Shown: positions 8,381 to 19,886 of the stretch, piece after piece
How positions within the stretch are numbered: position 1 is the stretch's first letter
How the letters are laid out: every line of letters begins with the position of its first letter
Origin: Streptococcus parasuis
GTDB taxonomy: Bacteria > Bacillota > Bacilli > Lactobacillales > Streptococcaceae
Length of the DNA: 64,000 nucleotides
Direction of reading: 5' to 3'
NCBI RefSeq assembly: GCF_021654455.1
Contig: NZ_AP024276.1
Location: forward strand, 1,798,001 to 1,862,000
Made by a program: the position numbers and the translations under genes
The notes under the pieces: model-generated
The model's database searches: none
What the model was told of the DNA's origin: nothing
What the model saw: only the letters and a program-made list of their open reading frames with translations

Positions 8381-9322
8381 TTAGTTCTTACCTCCTTCTG
8401 GAAGGGCTACCTGATGAGTTGCCGAAAAGGCTTTTAAATCATACACACGACCGTTTTCATCATAGTAATGACCTTGCATTTCTTGATATTCTTTTTCAGC
8501 AGCCAAACGCTTTTCTTTATTCTTTAGACGATTAACTGGATCAATCGACGGAATAGCAGACAACAATCGTTTGGTGTAAATGTGTTGAGGATTCGTATAG
8601 ATATCACTCTTATTTCCTGTTTCAACAAAACGACCGCGATACATAATGAATAGCTCATCACACATGTGTTGTACAACACCAAGGTCGTGGGAAATAAATA
8701 AATAGCTTAGCTTGAATTCATCTTGGATGCGCTTCATATAATTCAATACTTGCGCTTGAACAGATAGGTCCAAGGCAGAAACAGGCTCATCTGCAATTAT
8801 TAATCGAGGGTTACTTGCCAAAGCACGTGCAACACCAATACGTTGGCGTTGACCACCTGAGAATTCATGAGGATATTTGATGAGTGCTTCTTCATTTAAA
8901 CCAATTGTGTCCAACAATTGAAGAACTTTTCTCTTTTCTTCATCGGGTGAAAGACGATCAAAATTACGAATTGGCTCTGCAATAATGTCCAAAATACGTT
9001 TTTTAGGATTAAAACTAGAAAGTGAATCTTGGAAAATCATTTGAACATCGCGGTTAAAGTTGCCTTTCTTACCACGAGACTTATTCGTTACATCTTTTCC
9101 TTCATAGAAAATCTGACCTGAGGTCGCACGTTCCAAACCAATAATTGCCTTACCAATGGTTGATTTTCCTGATCCTGATTCACCAACTAAACCATACGTT
9201 TTACCTTCATCAAACTCAATATTAATACCATCTACAGCATAAACATAGTCTGTAACACGGTTGAAGAAGCCACTACGAATTGGATAATGGACTTTCAAAT
9301 CTTTTACTTCAATAAATCCCAC
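8381..9322 (-). CDS. oppF: Oligopeptide ABC transporter ATPase OppF
   Basis: Cytoplasmic ATPase powering peptide uptake. The 313-residue protein has Walker A GESGSGKS near 49, the signature EFSGGQRQR near 155, Walker B LIIADEPVSALD near 175 and the switch His in LFISHDLG. Its C-terminus carries the oligopeptide-transporter extension typical of OppD/F. Start is GTG at 9322 (GGGGAGG ten bases upstream), two bases after oppD. It pairs with OppD to form the heterodimer. Confidence 0.93.
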   Translation of the reverse strand: MGFIEVKDLKVHYPIRSGFFNRVTDYVYAVDGINIEFDEGKTYGLVGESGSGKSTIGKAIIGLERATSGQIFYEGKDVTNKSRGKKGNFNRDVQMIFQDSLSSFNPKKRILDIIAEPIRNFDRLSPDEEKRKVLQLLDTIGLNEEALIKYPHEFSGGQRQRIGVARALASNPRLIIADEPVSALDLSVQAQVLNYMKRIQDEFKLSYLFISHDLGVVQHMCDELFIMYRGRFVETGNKSDIYTNPQHIYTKRLLSAIPSIDPVNRLKNKEKRLAAEKEYQEMQGHYYDENGRVYDLKAFSATHQVALPEGGKN

Positions 9323-9324
9323 TA

Positions 9325-10323
9325 TTAGGCCTCCCCTTCAAAATAGAATGTCTCATGGCAGGTGCAACGAACAAAATGATTCGGACCTACCTCATGCATG
9401 CTAGGATTTTCTTCATGTGCTTCTGCACCAATCCATGGAATGCGTGGAGCAAAGCGACAACCTGTACGAAGCATTTTTGTAATTGGTGGTACAATTCCTT
9501 CAATTACATGAAGTTCTCCACCCTCACTACCTGTTTGTGGATTTGATTTCAAGAGTGAACGAGTATATGGATGTTTTGGATTTGTAAAAAGTTCTTCTAC
9601 TGAAGCTACCTCGACAAATTGACCTCCATACATAACCGCAACTCGATCTGCAGTTTCGGCTACTACACCCAAGTCATGAGTAATCAAAATAATACCTGAT
9701 CCTGTCTCTGCCTGAATATCATTTAAAAGATCCAAAATTTGTGCTTGAATTGTAACATCCAATGCTGTCGTAGGTTCGTCTGCAATGATAATTGGTGGTT
9801 TACATGACAATGCCATTGCGATGATAATACGCTGACGCATACCACCCGATAATTCGTGTGGATATTGTTTAAATGTACGCTTTGGATTTGGAATACCAAC
9901 TTGAGCCAATAATTCTAGCACACGTTCCGTGCGGGCATTTGCATCCAAATCAGTATGATAGAAAAGCGCTTCATCTATTTGTGCCCCAATTGTCATCAAT
10001 GGATTCAAAGACGCTAACGGATCTTGGAAAATCATTCCAATATCATTACCACGAACCTTATTATACTCAGCTTCATCCATTCCAATTAATTCCATATCAT
10101 TGTACTGGATGCTCCCTGTAATTTTGGTATTCAAGGGATTGTGTAACCCCATAATTGTTGTTGCTAAAGTTGATTTACCACATCCTGATTCCCCAACGAT
10201 TGCCAAAATTTCACTTTTTTGCAATGAAATATCAACACCATCAACAGCATCAAAATAGTCATCTCCAATACGGAAACCGACATGCAAATCTTTAATGTCC
10301 AAAAGCTTTTTTTCAGTAGCCAC
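9325..10323 (-). CDS. oppD: Oligopeptide ABC transporter ATPase OppD
   Basis: Partner ATPase of OppF. Walker A GESGCGKS, signature ELSGGMRQR and Walker B IIIADEPTTALD are in place. Near the C-terminus lies a stretch GCRFAPRIPWIG followed by C-T-C, a shortened form of the Cys-rich oligo_HPY tail. The start is set at GTG 10323 because GGAGGA lies six bases upstream; the longer ATG at 10344 would place that ribosome site inside the coding frame. First gene of a D-F-B-C unit that follows oppA after a terminator, so it may be made at lower level than OppA. Confidence 0.92.
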   Translation of the reverse strand: MATEKKLLDIKDLHVGFRIGDDYFDAVDGVDISLQKSEILAIVGESGCGKSTLATTIMGLHNPLNTKITGSIQYNDMELIGMDEAEYNKVRGNDIGMIFQDPLASLNPLMTIGAQIDEALFYHTDLDANARTERVLELLAQVGIPNPKRTFKQYPHELSGGMRQRIIIAMALSCKPPIIIADEPTTALDVTIQAQILDLLNDIQAETGSGIILITHDLGVVAETADRVAVMYGGQFVEVASVEELFTNPKHPYTRSLLKSNPQTGSEGGELHVIEGIVPPITKMLRTGCRFAPRIPWIGAEAHEENPSMHEVGPNHFVRCTCHETFYFEGEA

Positions 10324-10456
10324 GCTTTCTCCTCCTTTTTTCATCAGCTAACCAAACCTATTCAATACTAATACTTACAAAATTCAATTTCCTGAAGAAT
10401 ATGGTCAGCCAATTTGATAACAAGTTATACTAATCAATCAAGTGTTTCATTAAACA

Positions 10457-10470
10457 TGTAAACGGTTACC
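10457..10470 (-). promoter_or_regulatory. cre-like site (CcpA) between oppA and oppD
   Basis: TGTAAACGGTTACC matches the catabolite-response consensus TGWAANCGNTNWCA at 13 of 14 positions. It lies 134 bp upstream of the oppD start. Carbon control of oppDFBC is inferred. Confidence 0.5.
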
Positions 10471-10499
10471 TTTGCTCAAAAAACGAAACGTTCGTATTT

Positions 10500-10538
10500 A
10501 GTATACCTTATCTACTATACCATAACTATCTGAAAATT
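10500..10538 (-). promoter_or_regulatory. oppD promoter region with CodY-like box
   Basis: The 15-mer at 10524-10538 (AACTATCTGAAAATT) differs from the CodY consensus AATTTTCWGAAAATT at two places. It overlaps the expected -35 of a TATACT (-10) at 10500-10505 on the minus strand. This suggests a second nitrogen-controlled promoter for oppDFBC apart from oppA. Confidence 0.5.
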
Positions 10539-10551
10539 CCAATAGTTATCT

Positions 10552-10580
10552 GAAAAAAGCCAAACGAGTTGGCTTTTTTC
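10552..10580 (-). terminator. Terminator after oppA
   Basis: GAAAAAAGCCAA pairs with TTGGCTTTTTTC around CTCG/TT; T-rich on the exit side in both directions. It lies 22 bp after the oppA stop and probably limits read-through to oppDFBC. Confidence 0.85.
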
Positions 10581-10602
10581 AGATTATTATTAAAACTCAA
10601 CC

Positions 10603-12393
10603 TTATTCAGCTGCTACACCTTTATCAGCTGTAAGTTCGATACCCTCATAAGCAAAACCGTTTCCTGAAGCTGAACCATAGTTAGTGTCATAGTTTTTCA
10701 CACGTTTGTTAAGTGCTGTAACCTTTTCAGATTCAAATGTTGGAATAGCAAATGCTTGTTCGTAAGCATATTTTTGCCAAGCCTTATAGTTCTCAACATT
10801 TTTCTTATCATCAAATGATTCTGTTGAGCTAATTGCATTCAACAATTTAGTGTTTTCATCAGACACGAAGCGTGACATGTTAAAGGCAGCGATAGGTCCC
10901 CAAGTACCTGTTGGGTTTGGATCATAACCTGTTGACCAACCACCAGCGTACATATCAATAGCAGGATCATTTGCTTGAACAGCTTCGTAGAATGTATTGA
11001 TTTCAACTGTACGGCCTGTGTAGAGTTCAACATTCAATCCAACTTCTTTCCACCAAGCAATGTACTGTTGTACAAGTGCTTCGTTAGCTTCAGTACGTTT
11101 ACGAGCAGCAAAGGTAATCTTGAATTCCTTACCGTCTTTGCCTTCACGGATACCATCGCCATCTACGTCTTTGTAACCAGCTTCATCCAAGAGTTTTTTC
11201 GCTTTTTCAGGATCGTATGAATAACCTTCCAACTCTGAATCATGAATATCGCCGAAGAATGAGATAATCAATGATTTTGCAGGGTGGTAAAGACCATTAT
11301 ACAATGACTCTCCCGCTGTCTTGGTATCAATCGCATAGGCAATCGCTTGACGAAGTTTCACATCATTCATCTTAGCATTTTCATCCATGACGTTCTTCTC
11401 AGCAGACTCGTCATATTTACCAAGGTTGAATGAGATATATTCATAAGCTGAGTCTAACTGACCAACGATATTCAAGTTAGAAGCATCCTTGTATGAATCC
11501 AACTGGTCAACAGGCATCTCAGCGATGTCATAGTTACCAGCTTTCATCTCAGAAACGATTGTATCTGGAGATACAATATCAACCTTTAATGAGCTTGTTT
11601 TTGGTTGTCCCTTGAAGTAGTATTCGTTTGGTACGTAAGTGATAGACTCACCGTTTACGATTTCCTTGATTTTCCAAGGTCCCATACCAACAAGTTTAGC
11701 TGTACGTGAGTACTCGCTCTTTTCCCAGTCTGCAACAGGGATGTCTTTATAGATGTGTTCTGGTTGGATAAAGGCTGGGACATCACCACCTGCATACATC
11801 ATTGAAGGTGACATTTCTTTTACAGTCAATTCCACTGTGTAGTCATCAATTTTCTTAAGACCAGAGATGTCAGAAGCTGTTCCAGCAACGAATTCTTTCA
11901 TACCTTCAATGTTCAAGAATTTATCATCAAAACGAACACCTGTATAGTCTTTGCTTGCCATTGACTTGATAGTAAAGATGTAATCATCGATAGTAAATGG
12001 TTCACCATCTGACCACTTGTAGTCTTTACCAGTCAAGCTAACTGTGATTTTCTTACCTTCTACATCAAATTCAGCTTTAGCAAGACCAGAATCATCCAAC
12101 TTACGATCTCCATCGTAACCGAACAGTGAAATATCAACAAAACCACCAAATGTTGAGTCAGTTGTATTTTCAGTCAACTCGTCAATCAAGAGACCTGATG
12201 AAGTTGTTGGTGATACCCATGCGTATTTCAACTGAGCGTCAGACACTGCTGTTCCGTCTTGTTTTACTTCAGATGGGAAAGATAACTCTGCTGTCTCAGA
12301 GCTAGAAGAAGATTTAGAACCACACGCAGCAAGTACAGATGCCGAAAGAAGCGTTACACCCGCTAGAGCAAATAATTTAGTCGTCTTTTTCAT
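10603..12393 (-). CDS. oppA: Oligopeptide-binding lipoprotein OppA
   Basis: Captures peptides outside the cell and hands them to OppBC. The start is ATG 12393 with AGAGGTG upstream; it gives a lipoprotein signal MKKTTKLFALAGVTLLSASVLAACG with the lipobox Leu-Ala-Ala-Cys at residue 23. An ATG ten codons earlier lacks a ribosome site. A Ser-rich linker follows, then the SBP_bac_5 fold to about residue 596, with WSDGEPFTIDDYIFTI typical of the family. The length is like lactococcal OppA rather than the 650-residue AmiA type. The order A-D-F-B-C is also lactococcal-like. Confidence 0.92.
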   Translation of the reverse strand: MKKTTKLFALAGVTLLSASVLAACGSKSSSSSETAELSFPSEVKQDGTAVSDAQLKYAWVSPTTSSGLLIDELTENTTDSTFGGFVDISLFGYDGDRKLDDSGLAKAEFDVEGKKITVSLTGKDYKWSDGEPFTIDDYIFTIKSMASKDYTGVRFDDKFLNIEGMKEFVAGTASDISGLKKIDDYTVELTVKEMSPSMMYAGGDVPAFIQPEHIYKDIPVADWEKSEYSRTAKLVGMGPWKIKEIVNGESITYVPNEYYFKGQPKTSSLKVDIVSPDTIVSEMKAGNYDIAEMPVDQLDSYKDASNLNIVGQLDSAYEYISFNLGKYDESAEKNVMDENAKMNDVKLRQAIAYAIDTKTAGESLYNGLYHPAKSLIISFFGDIHDSELEGYSYDPEKAKKLLDEAGYKDVDGDGIREGKDGKEFKITFAARKRTEANEALVQQYIAWWKEVGLNVELYTGRTVEINTFYEAVQANDPAIDMYAGGWSTGYDPNPTGTWGPIAAFNMSRFVSDENTKLLNAISSTESFDDKKNVENYKAWQKYAYEQAFAIPTFESEKVTALNKRVKNYDTNYGSASGNGFAYEGIELTADKGVAAE

Positions 12394-12446
12394 AGAACAC
12401 CTCTGTTTCATATAATTCGACATTTAGTATAATGTCTTATGGAATT

Positions 12447-12493
12447 ATTATATCATAAAATTTTCTTAAATCACGTCTTTTTGTCAGAAAATT
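12447..12493 (-). promoter_or_regulatory. oppA promoter with extended -10 and CodY-like box
   Basis: On the minus strand TGATATAAT at 12455-12447 is an extended -10, 54 bp before the oppA start. Just upstream, 12479-12493 matches the CodY consensus with three mismatches (core TGTCAGAAAATT). CodY control of oppA is known in related bacteria; here it is inferred. Confidence 0.5.
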
Positions 12494-12566
12494 TTTAAAA
12501 AAACAGATTTTTCAGTATTTTCTAATCTTTTTCTATATATTTTCAGATTTTTTCTCACAATTCTTG

Positions 12567-12575
12567 TGATATAAT
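12567..12575 (+). promoter_or_regulatory. dacA extended -10 promoter
   Basis: TGATATAAT lies 29 bp before the dacA ATG, with AAAGGA as ribosome site in between. It is divergent from oppA. Confidence 0.6.
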
Positions 12576-12604
12576 GGTAAAGAAATGAGGTTAAAGGATT
12601 CATA

Positions 12605-13846
12605 ATGCGTAAATTATTTTTAACACTGCTAACTATGTTCACTCTTTTTCTTGGCATCACCCCTGTACTTGCTGAGGATTTTTCAGTTGCTGCCAAACAT
12701 GCTATTGCAGTAGAAGTTTCAACAGGCAAGGTTTTATATGAACAAGATGCCCAAACACCTGCTAGCATTGCTTCCATCAGTAAGTTGCTGAGTGTTTACT
12801 TGGTTTATGAGGCTTTAGAAAAAGGGGAGATTCAATTAGATACTATGGTGGATATATCAGACTATCCATATAGCTTAACTGCCAATACAGAATTGAGCAA
12901 TGTAAACCTTGATGCCCGCTCTTATTCTGTCAGCGATTTGCTGAATGCATCTCTGATTACTTCTTCTAATAGTGCGATTATTGCGTTAGCTGAGAAAATT
13001 GCTGGTAGTGAAGCTGCGTTTGTTGATAAAATGAAAGCCAAAGTTGCCGAATGGGGAATCACTGATGCAACGATAGTCAATACTTCTGGTCTTGATAATT
13101 CTGACTTAGGAGAGAATATCTACCCTAGTTCAAAACCTGATGACTCCAATCAATTTTCTGCTTTAGACGTAGCAATTATTGCAAGACATCTAATTCTGGA
13201 CTATCCCCAAGTCTTAAATATCACTTCATTGAATGCCTACGATTTTGGTGGCTATACCTACTATAGTACAAATCAAATGCTTAGCGAGGGGACTCACGCT
13301 CGTGGTGGTGTTGATGGTTTGAAAACAGGTACCTCTAATTCAGCTGGATCAAGTTTTGTAGCCACGACAACTCAAGCCAATATGAGAATTATTACAGTGG
13401 TACTAAATGCTACTGATGGGTTGACAAATTCAGATAATCGCTTTGTAGAAACAAATAACCTGATGAATTATGTCTATAATAATTACTCAGCTATTACTCT
13501 TGTAAAAAAGGGTGAAGCTTTTGAGAATAGCTCTGCTAAACTATTTAATGGTACTAAAGCATCCAGTCCTGCCGTTGCAACCGCCGACTTACTTGCTATT
13601 CAAAAGAATACCTCTGAACAACCCGTTACTGCCACTTTCACCTCTAATCAGACTGAATTTGATGCACCTATCACGTCTGGAACTGTTGTGGGGCAACTAA
13701 AAATTGTTGATAACGATTTAATAGGTGTAGGCTATCTTGACAACATAGCCCAAATTGATATGGTAATACCAACTACAATCAAGACAGCTCCTTGGCCAGT
13801 CTCTTGGTGGAATCAATTTGTGAGATATGTCAATGAAAAATTATAA
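12605..13846 (+). CDS. dacA: D-alanyl-D-alanine carboxypeptidase (PBP3, DacA)
   Basis: Trims the terminal D-Ala of peptidoglycan stem peptides outside the membrane and so limits cross-linking. The 413-residue protein has a signal peptide (about 1-23, cleavage after VLA), the SxxK motif Ser57-Ile-Ser-Lys60, SSN near 120 and KTGT near 240. A C-terminal beta domain (PBP5_C) follows, then an amphipathic end PVSWWNQFVRYVNEKL that would anchor it to the membrane. Divergent from oppA and convergent with sufB. Confidence 0.94.
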   Translation: MRKLFLTLLTMFTLFLGITPVLAEDFSVAAKHAIAVEVSTGKVLYEQDAQTPASIASISKLLSVYLVYEALEKGEIQLDTMVDISDYPYSLTANTELSNVNLDARSYSVSDLLNASLITSSNSAIIALAEKIAGSEAAFVDKMKAKVAEWGITDATIVNTSGLDNSDLGENIYPSSKPDDSNQFSALDVAIIARHLILDYPQVLNITSLNAYDFGGYTYYSTNQMLSEGTHARGGVDGLKTGTSNSAGSSFVATTTQANMRIITVVLNATDGLTNSDNRFVETNNLMNYVYNNYSAITLVKKGEAFENSSAKLFNGTKASSPAVATADLLAIQKNTSEQPVTATFTSNQTEFDAPITSGTVVGQLKIVDNDLIGVGYLDNIAQIDMVIPTTIKTAPWPVSWWNQFVRYVNEKL

Positions 13847-13899
13847 TCATTTTAAAATGGGGATGCTCATTTTTCAACATACTTTGAAACAATTCCTAT

Positions 13900-13957
13900 A
13901 AAAAAACGCATAAACCATCGTTCTTTCATAGGAACAGGTGATTTTATGCGTTTTTTT
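13900..13957. terminator. Bidirectional terminator between dacA and sufB
   Basis: AAAAAACGCATAAA pairs with TTTATGCGTTTTTT around a loop of about 28 bases that itself can pair. It lies 54 bp after the dacA stop. Confidence 0.8.
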
Positions 13958-13983
13958 ATTAGGAGCGTTGGCATTTTAATGTA

Positions 13984-14213
13984 GAGTAGCATCGCTACTC
14001 CTCATCTCCTACCTCGGTTGGATATTGAGTTGGAGAGAGTTCCTGCGGAACTCCTTACTACATATCATTTTCTTACAGAAAATGACGAGCGTGGAAGGCA
14101 CAGAATTGTTATAAGGTTATAAAGAAGAGCGACTTCCGTCGCACCCTATCTCCCACCTCGGTTGGAGATTTTTTGGCTTTTAGCAAACTCATGTTTGCTA
14201 AATTGCCAAAAAT
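13984..14213. repeat. Cluster of small perfect hairpins downstream of sufB
   Basis: Five hairpins follow each other. They are GAGTAGC/GCTACTC (13984-14000), GAGTTCC/GGAACTC (14037-14053), CATTTTCT/AGAAAATG (14066-14084), GCGAC/GTCGC (14129-14142) and TAGCAAAC/GTTTGCTA (14181-14200, extended by flanking TTTTTGGC/GCCAAAAA). The first three have 3-base loops. The last follows the sufB stop directly and can serve as its terminator. The phrase ACCTCGGTTGGA occurs twice between them. No gene is seen here. Confidence 0.75.
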
Positions 14214-15629
14214 CTAACCAACCGAGCCCTCCATTTCATAGGCAATCAGTCTGTTGAGTTCGACTGCGTATTCCATTGGGAGTTCTTTGGTGAATGGTTC
14301 GACAAAGCCCATGACAATCATCTCTGTGGCTTCGGATTCGGATAGGCCTCGGCTCATGAGATAGTAAAGCTGTTCTTCTGATATTTTTGATACTTTGGCT
14401 TCGTGTTCGAGGGCCACCTGCGAGTTGTGAATTTCATTGAATGGGATTGTATCTGATTTAGAAATTCCATCCATAATAATTGTATCACATTCAATGTGGC
14501 TAATCGATTTGGCTGAATTTTTAGCAAAGGTTACTTGGCCACGATAATTCACTTCCCCACCGCCACGGGCAATAGATTTGGATACGATAGAAGATGAAGT
14601 CCGTGGTGCATTGTGAATCATCTTAGCACCTGTATCTTGGACTTGTCCTTTATTGGCAAAAGCTATTGACAACATAGTTCCGCGGGCTCCTTCGCCTTCC
14701 AAGTAAACCGCAGGGTATTTCATGGTCGTCTTAGCACCAAGGTTACCGTCAATCCACTCAACTGTAGCATTTTTCTCAGCACGGGCACGCTTGGTTACCA
14801 AATTATAAACGTTGTCAGACCAGTTTTGAATGGTCGTGTACCGCATATAGGCACCTTCTTGGGCAATGATTTCCACAATGGCAGCGTGGAGGCTGGCCGT
14901 TGAGTAAGTCGGAGCGGTACAGCCTTCCACGTAGTGAACGCTTGCACCTTCATCTACGATGATGAGGGTACGTTCAAACTGACCTGTTCCTTCATTGTTA
15001 ATACGGAAGTAGGTTTGGAGTGGAATATCCAATTTAACGCCTTTTGGTACATAGATGAAGGTCCCGCCTGACCAAACCGCTGAGTTGAGGGCAGCTAGTT
15101 TATTATCTGACGGTGGAACGAGTTTTCCAAAGTATTTTTTGAAGAGTTCAGGGTGTTCCTTAAGCGCTGTATCTGTATCTGTAAAGATAATGCCGTGCTT
15201 GTCGTACTCTTCCTTCATGTTGTGGTAGACCACTTCTGATTCATACTGGGCAGAAGCACCTGCCAGATAAGCACGCTCAGCTTCTGGAATACCGATGCGT
15301 TCAAAGGTTTCTTTGATTTTGTCTGGTACATCATCCCAGCTACGTGCTGGCTTATCCGACGGTTTTTGATAGTAAACAATATCATCAAAATCTAGTTCAG
15401 ACAAGTCGGCTCCCCAAGTCTGCATCGGCATTTTCTTGAAGGTTTCATAGGATTTCAAACGGAAGTCCAACATCCATTCAGGCTCGCCTTTGATACGGGA
15501 CATTTCACGAATAACTTCTTCGTTCAACCCCTTACCAGTCGAAGCCACCAGTTCCACGTTTTCATCATGGAATCCAAATTTGTATTCCCCAAGATCAATC
15601 GGGGTTGGTTCAATTCTTTCTTCTGACAT
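14214..15629 (-). CDS. sufB: Fe-S cluster scaffold subunit SufB
   Basis: Forms the SufBC2D complex on which iron-sulfur clusters are built before transfer to target proteins. The 471-residue protein opens [20 protein letters not shown]; this start (ATG 15629) fits the family, though the ribosome site is weak (AAGGGGC about 15 bases away), and an ATG 23 codons earlier adds an unlike hydrophobic stretch. The beta-helix core contains the Cys-bearing CTAPTYST (near 250) and the C-terminal [16 protein letters not shown] shared with SufD. It is split from sufU by 375 bp, unlike the tight spacing of the other suf genes. Confidence 0.94.
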   Translation of the reverse strand: MSEERIEPTPIDLGEYKFGFHDENVELVASTGKGLNEEVIREMSRIKGEPEWMLDFRLKSYETFKKMPMQTWGADLSELDFDDIVYYQKPSDKPARSWDDVPDKIKETFERIGIPEAERAYLAGASAQYESEVVYHNMKEEYDKHGIIFTDTDTALKEHPELFKKYFGKLVPPSDNKLAALNSAVWSGGTFIYVPKGVKLDIPLQTYFRINNEGTGQFERTLIIVDEGASVHYVEGCTAPTYSTASLHAAIVEIIAQEGAYMRYTTIQNWSDNVYNLVTKRARAEKNATVEWIDGNLGAKTTMKYPAVYLEGEGARGTMLSIAFANKGQVQDTGAKMIHNAPRTSSSIVSKSIARGGGEVNYRGQVTFAKNSAKSISHIECDTIIMDGISKSDTIPFNEIHNSQVALEHEAKVSKISEEQLYYLMSRGLSESEATEMIVMGFVEPFTKELPMEYAVELNRLIAYEMEGSVG

Positions 15630-16004
15630 AATATAAGATACTAAGCCCCTTAAGAAAGCAAATGAAAAATAGGAAATCAACTTCGTGTGCAAACACACGA
15701 GGAGATTTATCTTTTTTCAAAAGCTTTTAGGGCGAGTTCAATTTCAATCCCAATCAGAAACTGAACAATCCTTTCTGTATGATTTTCGTTTTTTGTTTAT
15801 TTATAGTCCCTTAGTTTACTTTTAGTACTAGCTCTAACTGTCTGGGAGACAGTTAGAGGTTGGAAATGGAGTGAACTAAGTTCGCATCAAAAGCTGCAAG
15901 CAAATTCAATCGTCCAGTGGAGTGTTTGAAGTTGGAAATAAGGAAACAGAGTTTCCTCTTTCGTCGAAGTAATAAAAGAAAAACTATATGACTGATATTG
16001 GTGC
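15630..16004. other. Hairpin-rich gap inside the suf operon (sufU-sufB)
   Basis: No gene was found in this 375-bp stretch. It holds hairpins CGTGTG/CACACG (15682-15697), CTAACTGTCT/AGACAGTTAG with loop GGG (15834-15856), GAAC/GTTC with loop TAA (15873-15883) and GGAAAC/GTTTCC with loop AGA (15942-15956). None is followed by a U-tract, so they look like processing or stability elements rather than terminators. They may set the SufB level apart from SufCDSU. Confidence 0.6.
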
Positions 16005-18925
<2,921 letters not shown>

Positions 18926-18941
18926 ATATCCCTCCAAAGAC

Positions 18942-19715
18942 TTAAATGTCATCTTCTTTGTAGTCAATGCCAAGTTCGGCAGCTACTTGTACGTAACCTT
19001 CTTTTTCCAAACGTTGTGCCAATTCTGGTCCGCCTGAAAGAACAACACGTCCTTCCATCATGACATGAACAACATCAGGTGTAATGTAGTTCAACAAACG
19101 TTGGTAGTGGGTAATAATCATTGCACCAAAGCCTTCGCCACGCATGGCATTGATTCCTTTTGAAACCACTTTAAGCGCATCAATATCCAACCCTGAGTCA
19201 ATCTCATCAAGAAGTGCAAAAGTCGGTTCCAACATAAGCAATTGCAAAATTTCGTTACGTTTCTTTTCACCACCTGAGAAACCTTCATTGAGGTAACGCT
19301 CTGCCATTTCTTCTTTCATGTTTAGAAGTTCCATTTTTTCATCCAGCTTAGTGATGAAATCACGAACTGAAATCTTGTCCTCATCTTCCTTACCAGCATT
19401 CATAGCTGCACGGAGGAACTCTGCATTAGTGATACCTGGAATTTCTGATGGGTATTGCATAGCCAAGAAGAGTCCCATACGGGCACGTTCATCAACTTCT
19501 AATTCCAAAATGTTTACACCATCAAAAAGAATCTCACCTTGGGTAACTTCATAGCTTGGATTGCCCATAATCGCTGCTGAAAGGGTGGATTTTCCTGTTC
19601 CGTTAGGTCCCATGATAGCTGCAATTTCACCTGTTTTCAGGGTCAAATTCACACCCTTTAGGATTTCTTTTCCTTCAATTTCCACATGAAGGTCTTTGAT
19701 TTCTAATACTGACAT
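18942..19715 (-). CDS. sufC: Fe-S assembly ATPase SufC
   Basis: ABC-type ATPase that drives conformational change of SufBD. Walker A GPNGTGKST near 34, signature FSGGEKKR near 150 and Walker B FALLDEIDSGLD are present. The start is ATG 19715 with AAGGAGTG upstream; the longer frame to 19754 adds 13 residues without support. First gene of the sufCDSUB operon, transcribed from the gap after rgpG. Confidence 0.94.
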   Translation of the reverse strand: MSVLEIKDLHVEIEGKEILKGVNLTLKTGEIAAIMGPNGTGKSTLSAAIMGNPSYEVTQGEILFDGVNILELEVDERARMGLFLAMQYPSEIPGITNAEFLRAAMNAGKEDEDKISVRDFITKLDEKMELLNMKEEMAERYLNEGFSGGEKKRNEILQLLMLEPTFALLDEIDSGLDIDALKVVSKGINAMRGEGFGAMIITHYQRLLNYITPDVVHVMMEGRVVLSGGPELAQRLEKEGYVQVAAELGIDYKEDDI

Positions 19716-19846
19716 ACTACACTCCTTATATTGTTCATCCTCGTTAAAAACCATACGTATCTTTACATTGTGTTTTTATCGGGCATGGATTTATTTTTAT
19801 AGTCTTTTCTGACAATTTTAATAAATCATATCTTGTATATTATACC

Positions 19847-19870
19847 AAAAAAAGAGCCAAAGGGCTCTTT
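19847..19870 (-). terminator. rgpG terminator
   Basis: AAAGAGCC and GGCTCTTT pair around a four-base loop, followed by TTTT on the minus strand, 17 bp after the rgpG stop. A TATAAT directly beyond it (19844-19839) may be the sufC promoter. Confidence 0.8.
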
Positions 19871-19886
19871 CTTTGTCTTCAGAAGA

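Noticed and set aside
12484..12777. 97-residue minus-strand ORF over the dacA start
   Set aside because: It is antisense to the dacA signal peptide and catalytic region and has no initiation signals.
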